Assembly (NCBI GenBank): GCA_046760105.1
Contig: JBHIDJ010000106.1
Coordinates: forward strand, 1-10,471
Length of the DNA stretch: 10,471 bases
DNA from: JBHIDJ01 sp046760105
GTDB taxonomy: Bacteria > Pseudomonadota > Gammaproteobacteria > Acidiferrobacterales > SPGG2
Reading direction: 5' to 3'
A program made the position numbers and the translations under genes. Every line of letters starts with the position of its first letter. Position 1 is the first letter of the stretch. The notes under the pieces were generated by a model. That model was not told the origin of the DNA. It saw only the letters and a program-made list of their open reading frames with translations, and made no database searches. Shown piece after piece: positions 1 through 5,913 of this stretch.

Positions 1-994
1 ATGTGGAAGTACAGTAGCGGCAAACTGGCAGACGTGCGGCGTCGGACCCCGTCTTGACCAGACGCTTATAAGAATTCACTGAGGGACAGGTCGTCGCGAC
101 GACCGCCGGAGCATGCTGCAGGACGCCCGCCATAAACTGATAACCCAGCTTGGACAACCGGCAGTTACGCTTGTCGGACGGGTCGTCAAACAAGTTCTCA
201 CCCGTCTCGACCGACGCCAGCGACATATTAAAGTGGGCACCGCTGCCGGTTCGGTCCGAGTAGGGTTTGGGCATGAACGTAGCCTCAAACCCGCGTCGGC
301 GGGCGAGCTCCTTGGCCATCAAGCGCCACAACACGTAGCGGTCGGCCATAGTCAAGGCGTCTGCGTAGGCGAAGTCGAACTCGAATTGGCTATTGGCGTC
401 CTCATGGTCAAACGAATGCACAGCCCAACCTAACTGGTCCATATGCCTGGCCATTTCATCCAGCCAGTCCAAGTTTTCAAGCAGTCCAACAACGTCATAG
501 GCCGCTTTGGCGAGCACATCCTTTGGGTTGGCGGGAAAGACCTGATCATCCTCGCGCCGAACGAGAAAGATTTCGCATTCGACGCCGAGATTAAACCTGA
601 ACCCCATCTGGGCCGCGCGTTCCAGCTGGCGGCACAGCACCGTACGTGAGCACATGGGCCATGGCTCATTGTGATACTTCAGGTTGCCCGGCGCCCACGC
701 GACCTCAGCACGCCAAGGGAGAATGGTGACCGCCGCCTGGTCGGGATGAATGGCCAGCTCGTCGTCCTGCGGACCCTGACCGAGCCCATCGAGCGCCGCG
801 CCCGTGAATAACTCCGAGCCGCGCATCATGCGGTCGAAATGATGGACCGGGACGGTCTTGGCCTTCGGAATCCCGTGGACATCGACATACGAGGCCAGGC
901 AATACCTGACGCCCTTGTCGCGCAGGCTCTCCTCGGACTCGTAGGCTTTACCCTCACGGTTAGCGGTGGTTAGCAGGGTGCTTGGCTTTGCCAT
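1..994 (-). CDS. Type III glutamine synthetase-like ligase (GlnT/GmaS family), 3' end cut by window edge
   Basis: The open frame starts at an ATG at 994 and runs off the left edge, giving 331 residues with no stop. An SD-like GGGAGC (1001-1006) lies six bases before the ATG. Glutamine-synthetase motifs appear in order: the metal-binding GVECEIF (137-143), HEDANSQFEFDF (187-198), MPKPYSDRTGSGAHFNMSL (231-249, the nucleotide/glutamate loop with the type III HFNMS variant) and VNSYKRLVKTGS (306-317). Family members join ammonia or an amine such as methylamine to the gamma-carboxyl of glutamate, using ATP, in the cytoplasm; type III members include GlnT and gamma-glutamylmethylamide synthetase. 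The substrate here cannot be decided. Just after KTGS the usual SG-TWAP stretch is not recognisable (see findings). It lies downstream of tetR on the same strand, behind a 20-bp palindrome, so control by that TetR is likely. The family call is firm, the substrate open. Confidence 0.88.
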   Translation of the reverse strand, partial: MAKPSTLLTTANREGKAYESEESLRDKGVRYCLASYVDVHGIPKAKTVPVHHFDRMMRGSELFTGAALDGLGQGPQDDELAIHPDQAAVTILPWRAEVAWAPGNLKYHNEPWPMCSRTVLCRQLERAAQMGFRFNLGVECEIFLVRREDDQVFPANPKDVLAKAAYDVVGLLENLDWLDEMARHMDQLGWAVHSFDHEDANSQFEFDFAYADALTMADRYVLWRLMAKELARRRGFEATFMPKPYSDRTGSGAHFNMSLASVETGENLFDDPSDKRNCRLSKLGYQFMAGVLQHAPAVVATTCPSVNSYKRLVKTGSDAARLPVCRYCTST

Positions 995-1042
995 AGCGAG
1001 GCTCCCGTTTTGTCTTTGTTTTAAACTATCTTGCCTGATCTT

Positions 1043-1062
1043 AATTAATTGTACAATTAATT
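1043..1062. promoter_or_regulatory. Perfect 20-bp palindrome, candidate operator of the GS-like gene
   Basis: AATTAATTGTACAATTAATT is a perfect inverted repeat lying 49 bases upstream of the GS-like start codon, between tetR and that gene. Its ATTGT/ACAAT core half-sites recur in the palindrome at 1843-1856 in front of tetR. The position and the shared half-site suggest binding by the neighbouring TetR protein; that is inference. The AT-rich block could also be part of the promoter. Confidence 0.6.
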
Positions 1063-1126
1063 GTTAGCTGGCGGTCAGCCGCTTCTGATTCACGCTTTTA
1101 ACATTACTCCTTGATTTAACGTAACT

Positions 1127-1807
1127 TTATGAACTGGTGGGTGGCGCCCGCAGCTGGCCGGTGGTCCCGGCCTCGGTATCGGTCGATTCCGCGACACCGA
1201 GGTATTGCCACAGGAGATCTCTGAGATCGGCGATCGCGGCCTTAAGGTCGAAATCGGGACGGATCATCGCCGCCACCATGATGCCATCCAGGTGGGTCGA
1301 CACGAACAAAGCGAGAGAGTCGGGATCGACGCGCTTGAAGGTACCATGGGCCATACCGCGGCGGATACTGTCGGAGAGGATGCCGCACTCTTCGTCATAG
1401 AACTGCTTGATCAGACGGTCGACGGAGGGAAAGTTGATGCGGGAGCCCGAGTAGTCGAGCATGATCTTGACGAGCTTGCGGATAGGCTCGGACAGTTGCA
1501 GGTTGTTGTAGAACCAGTCGTTGATAAGATCGATCGGGTCGTCGTGTCTTTCACGCAGACTCTGATAATTGTCGAGCGCTTGGACAACCGCGTTTTCGAT
1601 CGTCGCGCGAAGGAGATCCTCTTTGCTTTCGAAGTAATAATAAATGAGCGCCGTGTTCACGCCGATGGCGTGTGCGATGTCTTTTATGGTAACCGACGCA
1701 AAATCGCGTTCTGCAAACAAGTCCAACGCGGCGGACATCAGTTCGTCGGCCCGGTTGACCTGCTCGGTTGCGTGCTGCTTTCGAGTCTGAACGGTGCTGT
1801 CAGCCAT
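1127..1807 (-). CDS. TetR-family transcriptional regulator
   Basis: A 226-residue protein, normal length for TetR regulators. The N-terminal DNA-binding domain spans about residues 20-70: a hydrophobic first helix (ELMSAALDLFAERDF), then the helix-turn-helix TIKDIAHAIGVNTALIYYYF (40-59) followed by ESKEDLL, the classic TetR recognition-helix end. The rest is a helical ligand-binding and dimer domain with no recognisable ligand signature. The ATG at 1807 has a purine-rich GGGGACGG upstream. The gene is divergent from the DUF1116 gene and upstream of the GS-like gene on the same strand, with a palindrome on each side of it (1043-1062, 1843-1856). It therefore probably represses itself and one or both neighbours, with an inducer from the nitrogen compound being degraded. 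The family is certain; targets and ligand are inferred. Confidence 0.93.
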   Translation of the reverse strand: MADSTVQTRKQHATEQVNRADELMSAALDLFAERDFASVTIKDIAHAIGVNTALIYYYFESKEDLLRATIENAVVQALDNYQSLRERHDDPIDLINDWFYNNLQLSEPIRKLVKIMLDYSGSRINFPSVDRLIKQFYDEECGILSDSIRRGMAHGTFKRVDPDSLALFVSTHLDGIMVAAMIRPDFDLKAAIADLRDLLWQYLGVAESTDTEAGTTGQLRAPPTSS

Positions 1808-1842
1808 AGGCCGTCCCCGTCTGGTGTTTCCGTGGGCAAGCG

Positions 1843-1856
1843 ATTGTCATGACAAT
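1843..1856. promoter_or_regulatory. Perfect 14-bp palindrome in the tetR/DUF1116 divergent region, candidate TetR operator
   Basis: ATTGTCATGACAAT is a perfect inverted repeat 36 bases upstream of the tetR start codon. Its outer half-sites ATTGT/ACAAT match the centre of the palindrome before the GS-like gene, but with four bases between them instead of none. On the minus strand it overlaps a weak promoter-like pair (TTGCAG, 18 bases, TATTGT). Autoregulation of tetR is the simplest reading. Confidence 0.5.
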
Positions 1857-2021
1857 ACTACCCTAAGGTGTTGTTCTGCAACATGGACACGCCCAGCGTT
1901 CCCCGGAGACCGACATCGTGCCGAGATCGAGAGAGTTCGGCTCTTGCACGGCCGGTGTCGGCCCCGCAAACTAGCCTCAAGCGATCTTCGTGGGCCTGCG
2001 CTCGGTCGAGGGGGGTGTCTC

Positions 2022-3269
2022 GTGAATAAACCAGTGAGAGAGCAAGCGAATACTACTGCATTCGAGCGCCTGTGCGCGGCCGATCCCGTGCTGAAGGACG
2101 TATTGCCGGCGAGCGACGTGCTCCCGGGGATGACACGAGAGACCATTCTTACCTCAGGTCCGCCCATGGAGTGGAGCGAGTATACGGGCGGACAGCGCGA
2201 CGCGGTTATCGGCGGTGTTTTGTTCGAAGGGCTGGCGCGCGACCGGGATGAGGCCGAGGGAAAGCTCGCGAGCGGCGAGATTCGGGTGGACGGTTGCCAT
2301 GATCACGGCGCCATTGGCTCGCTCGCCGGAATCTATACGGCATCCATGCCTGTCTTCGTGGTGGAAAATGCTGCCTTCGGCAACACGGCTTACTGCAATA
2401 TGTATGAGGGCACGAATCCGAGACGGCTGAACTATGGGGTCTACGACGCAGGGGTGCGTGACCGCCTGCTGTTCATCCAGGACGTGGTGGCGCCGGTGAT
2501 TGCAGAGGCGATTCGCCGGAGCGGTGGCATCTCGTTGAAACCCATCATGCGACGGGCGTTGCACATGGGTGATGAGTTACACAGTAGAAATACGGCCGCG
2601 TCGCTACTGTTTTCACGCGAATTATTTCCTCACCTGCTCGACCTCGTCGCCACGCAGAAGAAATCGGTCGAATCGACCCTGCAAGCCGTGACCGAGGACC
2701 ATTACTTCTTTCTCCGGTTATCCATGGCGGCCGCCAAGGCAACAGCCGATGGCGCGCATGGAATCGAGGGTTCAAGCGTGGTGACGGCAATGGCCTTTAA
2801 TTGTCGCAACTTCGCTGTTCGAGTAGGCGGACTGGGCGATGAATGGTTCAAGGGACCGCACGCAACCGTGCAAGCAAAACTCTTTGAAGGCCACACCGAG
2901 GATGAAATCACCTGGATGGGTGGGGAAAGCATTATCGCGGAAACGATTGGTCTCGGCGGTTTCGCGCAAGCCGCGGCATTTCCCCTGCAACAGTACCAAG
3001 GCGGTTCACCCGACGCGATGGTAGAACGAAACTGCAAGATGTATGAGATTACAGTGGGCGAGAATCCGGATTTTCACATCCCTTATCTCGGTTACCGTGG
3101 TACCCCGACGGGCATCGATATCTTTCGTGTAGTTGATACCGGTATCCTGCCCGTCATGGATATTGGAGTTGCGGGGCGCGACGGTGGTCAGATCGGCGCG
3201 GGCGTGGTGCGAGCGCCGCTTGCCTGCTTTGAGGCAGCCAAGCAAGCATACCAAGCCCGGTATGGATAA
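2022..3269 (+). CDS. DUF1116 protein, YlbE/AllG-like (oxamate carbamoyltransferase subunit family)
   Basis: A protein of 415 residues counted from the GTG at 2022, which has GAGGGGGG about six bases upstream. The frame stays open back to an ATG at 1794, but that extension would overlap tetR and the operator and has no family similarity. Typical DUF1116 segments are visible: CHDHGAIG (92-99), VFVVENAAFGNTAYCNMYEG (111-130), HMGDELHSRN (181-190), SSVVTAMAFNCRNFAVRVGG (251-270) and a Gly-rich C-terminal part. In E. coli the homologue YlbE (AllG) works with FdrA (AllF) and YlbF (AllH) in oxamate carbamoyltransferase, the late step of anaerobic allantoin use. Neither partner is visible here, so this copy either serves another ureido or carbamoyl reaction or has partners outside the window. 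It lies 39 bases ahead of the GrlR-like gene. Family assignment from remembered motifs; the reaction is unknown. Confidence 0.82.
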   Translation: MNKPVREQANTTAFERLCAADPVLKDVLPASDVLPGMTRETILTSGPPMEWSEYTGGQRDAVIGGVLFEGLARDRDEAEGKLASGEIRVDGCHDHGAIGSLAGIYTASMPVFVVENAAFGNTAYCNMYEGTNPRRLNYGVYDAGVRDRLLFIQDVVAPVIAEAIRRSGGISLKPIMRRALHMGDELHSRNTAASLLFSRELFPHLLDLVATQKKSVESTLQAVTEDHYFFLRLSMAAAKATADGAHGIEGSSVVTAMAFNCRNFAVRVGGLGDEWFKGPHATVQAKLFEGHTEDEITWMGGESIIAETIGLGGFAQAAAFPLQQYQGGSPDAMVERNCKMYEITVGENPDFHIPYLGYRGTPTGIDIFRVVDTGILPVMDIGVAGRDGGQIGAGVVRAPLACFEAAKQAYQARYG

Positions 3270-3308
3270 ATGCATTGCAGATAATGGAACGCGGTCTAAT
3301 AGAGTCCA

Positions 3309-3674
3309 ATGCTTGAGGGTCTGTGGTCCGTCGAAATCATGTCACCCTCCGGTGGATTGAACGCCGGTGTAATGGTTTTCCAACCGCGCCGCGTGTTTGG
3401 CGACTTCTTCGAAGACGGTCGGATTCTGGGTGGCGACAGAAATTACTTTTATTCGGGGACTTACACCGTCGAGAACTACGGGGTGACAGGGGACTTTGAG
3501 GTTGTTCACTACGCAGATGATACTCACCCGAGCTTTGGACCGGACAAAAAATTTCGAATGAAGATTTCGGGCAAACTGGACAGACATGTAAATCGGGACG
3601 TTCTACAGTTTTCCGGCTATCGGGTGGATACGCCCGATGACCAGTTATCCTTAAGATTGACCCGGCGCGTGTAA
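3309..3674 (+). CDS. GrlR-family small protein (lipocalin-like fold)
   Basis: A 121-residue protein with no signal peptide or membrane segment. The N-terminal MLEGLWSVEIMSPSGGLNAG, the VMVFQPRRVFGDF strand, and the GGDRNYFYSGTYTVENYGVTGDFEVVHY pattern of alternating strands match the GrlR-like family, small beta-barrel proteins named after a negative regulator of the enteropathogen type III secretion locus. Most family members sit in unrelated genomes and have no assigned role, so type III secretion should not be read into it. The ATG at 3309 is 39 bases past the DUF1116 stop with only a weak ribosome-binding site (AGAGT), suggesting co-transcription. A small barrel next to catabolic genes could bind a small ligand, but this is speculation. 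Confidence 0.7.
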   Translation: MLEGLWSVEIMSPSGGLNAGVMVFQPRRVFGDFFEDGRILGGDRNYFYSGTYTVENYGVTGDFEVVHYADDTHPSFGPDKKFRMKISGKLDRHVNRDVLQFSGYRVDTPDDQLSLRLTRRV

Positions 3675-3731
3675 GCTTCTTAAGCGAAAGACAATTCCAG
3701 ATTGTTTGATCCCGATGATCGGCGGCTGTAC

Positions 3732-3776
3732 TACCGAAATATCTATCAGACTTTGACTAAGAAGTCTGATTCGGTA
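3732..3776. repeat. Two-part inverted repeat overlapping the gdmH promoter
   Basis: The inner arms ATCAGACTT (3745-3753) and AAGTCTGAT (3762-3770) are perfect 9-bp complements around an 8-base centre. Outer arms TACCGA (3732-3737) and TCGGTA (3771-3776) add six further pairs, with seven unpaired bases on the left side only. There is no T-run after it, so it is not a convincing terminator of the GrlR-like gene. Because it covers the -35/-10 region of the likely gdmH promoter, a protein-binding operator is the best reading. Confidence 0.6.
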
Positions 3777-3780
3777 TAAA
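3753..3780 (+). promoter_or_regulatory. Sigma70-like promoter for the guanidine hydrolase gene
   Basis: TTGACT (3753-3758) and TATAAA (3775-3780) each match the sigma70 consensus at five of six positions and are 16 bases apart. Transcription would start near 3787, leaving a leader of about 110 bases before the ATG at 3899. The inverted repeat 3732-3776 lies over the spacer, which predicts regulation at initiation. Confidence 0.5.
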
Positions 3781-3786
3781 GAACGG

Positions 3787-3898
3787 CGGTAAGGCGAAAA
3801 CGCCAAGCCAATCCGCGATAACAATCATGGCTCGTGAGTTCATAGGCGGCCGAAGCGCTTTAGCTCACGTGACTTAAACACACCTTTGGAGCAGGACA
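3787..3898 (+). other. Leader region of gdmH with short hairpins
   Basis: About 110 untranslated bases follow the predicted promoter. Visible pairings are GGCG-AAAA-CGCC (3793-3804) and CGTGAG (3833-3838) with CTCACG (3864-3869). A ribosome-binding site GGAGCAGGA lies just before the ATG at 3899. I compared it by eye with the guanidine-I, -II and -III riboswitch consensus elements and did not find them, so no riboswitch is claimed. The hairpins could be incidental. Confidence 0.3.
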
Positions 3899-5089
3899 AT
3901 GCCAGATCCCAAGACAGGCGAATTTCGCGGTAGTCGCAACCTAAAACGCCTTAAGCGAATCTCCCAAAAGAAGCAAGAAGAAGAGATCAAGCGATCGCTT
4001 GAATTAGGGCTTGAGGCAGCCGAGTCAATCAATGACCGTACCATCTCTTTATTTAGCCGTGGCCATCAACCCGCGTTTGCCGGCATCAACACTTTTATGA
4101 AGGCACCCTACTGCGAGGACATTCGGAAGGTTGGCGACTATGAAGCCGCATTCGTCGGCATCCCGTTCGACACCGGTACCACCTACCGACCGGGCACGCG
4201 CTTCGGACCACAGGCCGTACGCCGCATATCGGCGCTGTACGACGGCTACTCCGTTGACGGCGCCGTCGACCTTTTCGAAGAGCTTGATTTTTGCGATGCA
4301 GGGGACGTGTTCGTAATCCCCGGTAATATTGAAAAGACCTTTGATCAGGTCTCTAAAGCAGTGTCACACGTGTATACGTCAGGCGCGTTTCCCATCCTTT
4401 GCGGTGGCGATCACAGTCTTGGCTATCCGAATGTCCGCGGGATCGCACCACACATCGATGGCAACGTCGGCATCATTCATATCGACCGCCATATCGACAT
4501 GCAAGATATGGATATGGACGAGCGCATGCACACCACGCCTTGGTTCTGGACAACAAATGCACACGAAAGTGTGGAACTGCCCAGTTCCCACCGCGATCAC
4601 AGCCACATGCACGATGTAGGGCTATCTAACTGCCCGCCAAAGAATCTGGTGCAGATGGGTATCGGGGGTTGGTACGGCTCGCGCCCGGGCTCCGAGGTTG
4701 CACGCGAGCGTGGATCGAGCGTGCTCACCATGACAGACGTTGAAGAGCTTGGAGCAAAGGGTGCGGCCGAGCGCGCGCTTGAGTTGGCCTGGAAAGACGC
4801 CAAAGCTGTTTACCTTTCGTTCGATATCGACTCCATCGATCCGGGGTTTGCACCGGGCACCGGTACGCCGGAGCCCGGCGGACTATTGCCACGCGAGGCG
4901 TTGGAAATCGTTCGCTTGATCGCACGAGAGGGTTTGTGCGGCATGGAGGTCGTCGAGGTGTCGCCACCCTACGATGTGAATGACAACACGTCACAGCTCG
5001 CGTGTCGGGTCATCCTGGATGTATTGGGCACGATGGTGGTCGAGGGGAAATTAGGACACCGATCGAAGGTCATGCAAGATCACGAATAA
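3899..5089 (+). CDS. gdmH: Guanidine hydrolase-like ureohydrolase (GdmH family)
   Basis: A 396-residue member of the arginase/agmatinase superfamily, which uses a binuclear metal centre to hydrolyse guanidino groups to urea. Metal-ligand motifs are GGDHS (169-173, H172), DRHID (196-200, D196/H198/D200) and SFDIDSID (307-314, D309/D311). APGTGTPEPGG (318-328) and EVSPPYD (353-359) are also present. DRHxDxQ in place of the usual DAHxD, the early SRGHQPAFAGINTFMKAP (53-70), DERMHTTPWFW (207-217) and the long N-terminus are features I associate with GdmH, the Ni-dependent enzyme that hydrolyses free guanidine to urea and ammonia, rather than agmatinase. A His-rich segment (about 221-244) looks like an insertion. 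Residues 10-36 are highly charged, with many Lys, Arg and Glu, and probably helical. No HypA/HypB-like Ni chaperone is in view. It has its own promoter and is 55 bases ahead of a GATase gene. Guanidinobutyrase or another guanidino substrate is the main alternative. Confidence 0.82.
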   Translation: MPDPKTGEFRGSRNLKRLKRISQKKQEEEIKRSLELGLEAAESINDRTISLFSRGHQPAFAGINTFMKAPYCEDIRKVGDYEAAFVGIPFDTGTTYRPGTRFGPQAVRRISALYDGYSVDGAVDLFEELDFCDAGDVFVIPGNIEKTFDQVSKAVSHVYTSGAFPILCGGDHSLGYPNVRGIAPHIDGNVGIIHIDRHIDMQDMDMDERMHTTPWFWTTNAHESVELPSSHRDHSHMHDVGLSNCPPKNLVQMGIGGWYGSRPGSEVARERGSSVLTMTDVEELGAKGAAERALELAWKDAKAVYLSFDIDSIDPGFAPGTGTPEPGGLLPREALEIVRLIAREGLCGMEVVEVSPPYDVNDNTSQLACRVILDVLGTMVVEGKLGHRSKVMQDHE

Positions 5090-5144
5090 AATCCTCTTTA
5101 TAAACGCAAAAAAACATACCGACATCGCGTAAAAGGAGGGAACA

Positions 5145-5867
5145 ATGCAAGTCTTGGTTCTTCAACACTCGCCCGTCGATCATCTCGGCGTCTTTGGCGA
5201 TTACTTCGAAGCCGACGGTGTCCGCTGCGACTCAATACACGTCCACGATGGAGAGAACATACCGCCGCTCGAGGGTTACGACATGCTGTGGATTATGGGG
5301 GGCCCGCAAGACACCTGGCAGGAGAACGAGTACCCCTGGCTCATTGAGGAGAAGCAACTCATTCGTGAAGCCGTGAACGACCACAGCTTGCCCGTGATGG
5401 GGTTTTGTCTCGGTGCACAAGTGCTGGCGGATGCACTCGACGGAGAGGTCGGGCGCATGGAAAAACCGGAGTTCGGCCTGTTCGACGTTGCCCTCACCGA
5501 CGTAGGTAAAGCCGATCCGCTATTCGAAGGTATCGACCCTGTCTACAAAACCTTGCACTGGCACGGCGCCGAGGTAAAACGCTTACCGGCCGGCATGCCC
5601 ATACTGGCCGAGACGCCGGATTGCAAGGTGCAGGCCTTTCGGGCCGCCCCCCGTGTCTACGGCATTCAGTGCCATATGGAATTGACCCCTGACACGGTAA
5701 CCGAATGGGGGGCCTATGAGCCGTACTTGGACGGTCTCGTAGCGGTGCTCGGCGATAATGCCGTACCCCGCCTCGACGCGGAAGCGAAACAACACATGTC
5801 AGAATGCCACCGCATTGCCCGGCGCTTTTACGACAATTTCATGAGAATGGTCCGGCAGGTCAGGTAA
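5145..5867 (+). CDS. Class I glutamine amidotransferase-like protein (copy A)
   Basis: A stand-alone 240-residue GATase1 domain. The nucleophile elbow GFCLGAQ places Cys88, and QCHMEL gives His177 and Glu179, so the Cys-His-Glu triad is complete. MGGPQDTW (51-58) forms the oxyanion-side loop typical of GMP synthase-like glutaminases. No synthase domain is attached. Such free-standing proteins may serve an unlinked partner or act as gamma-glutamyl hydrolases in the manner of PuuD. It has a strong ribosome-binding site (AAAGGAGGG, 5132-5140) and follows gdmH by 55 bases with no terminator, so the two are probably co-transcribed. It converges on chrA, with 46 bases between the stops. A paralogue at 8805-9542 has the triad at the same residue numbers. 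The substrate is unknown. Confidence 0.85.
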   Translation: MQVLVLQHSPVDHLGVFGDYFEADGVRCDSIHVHDGENIPPLEGYDMLWIMGGPQDTWQENEYPWLIEEKQLIREAVNDHSLPVMGFCLGAQVLADALDGEVGRMEKPEFGLFDVALTDVGKADPLFEGIDPVYKTLHWHGAEVKRLPAGMPILAETPDCKVQAFRAAPRVYGIQCHMELTPDTVTEWGAYEPYLDGLVAVLGDNAVPRLDAEAKQHMSECHRIARRFYDNFMRMVRQVR

Positions 5868-5913
5868 GCATCGCCGGTTGCCGACAGCGCCCCCCATGAA
5901 AGCGTGACGCCGG

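Noticed and set aside
430..669. Short open frames on both strands within 76-902
   Set aside because: They lie inside the GS-like gene, whose frame carries conserved motifs throughout.
1205..1852. Long plus-strand open frame (215 codons) opposite tetR
   Set aside because: It is the antisense shadow of the TetR gene, with no recognisable domain; the minus-strand reading has an unmistakable HTH.
1794..2021. Upstream in-frame extension of the DUF1116 gene to an ATG at 1794
   Set aside because: It overlaps the tetR start and operator candidate, has no good ribosome-binding site and no family similarity; the GTG at 2022 has a strong SD.
3745..3770. Inverted repeat as a terminator of the GrlR-like gene
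   Set aside because: The stem is only moderately GC-rich and no T-run follows; its position over -35/-10 elements fits an operator better.
3675..3898. Guanidine riboswitch upstream of gdmH
   Set aside because: gdmH genes are sometimes controlled by guanidine-I riboswitches, so I looked for the conserved ykkC elements and for the ACGR hairpins of class II. None was recognisable by eye; a covariance-model search would settle it.
5868..5913. Bidirectional terminator between GATase copy A and chrA
   Set aside because: Only GCCGG/CCGGC arms separated by about 32 bases pair, and there is no T-run on either strand.
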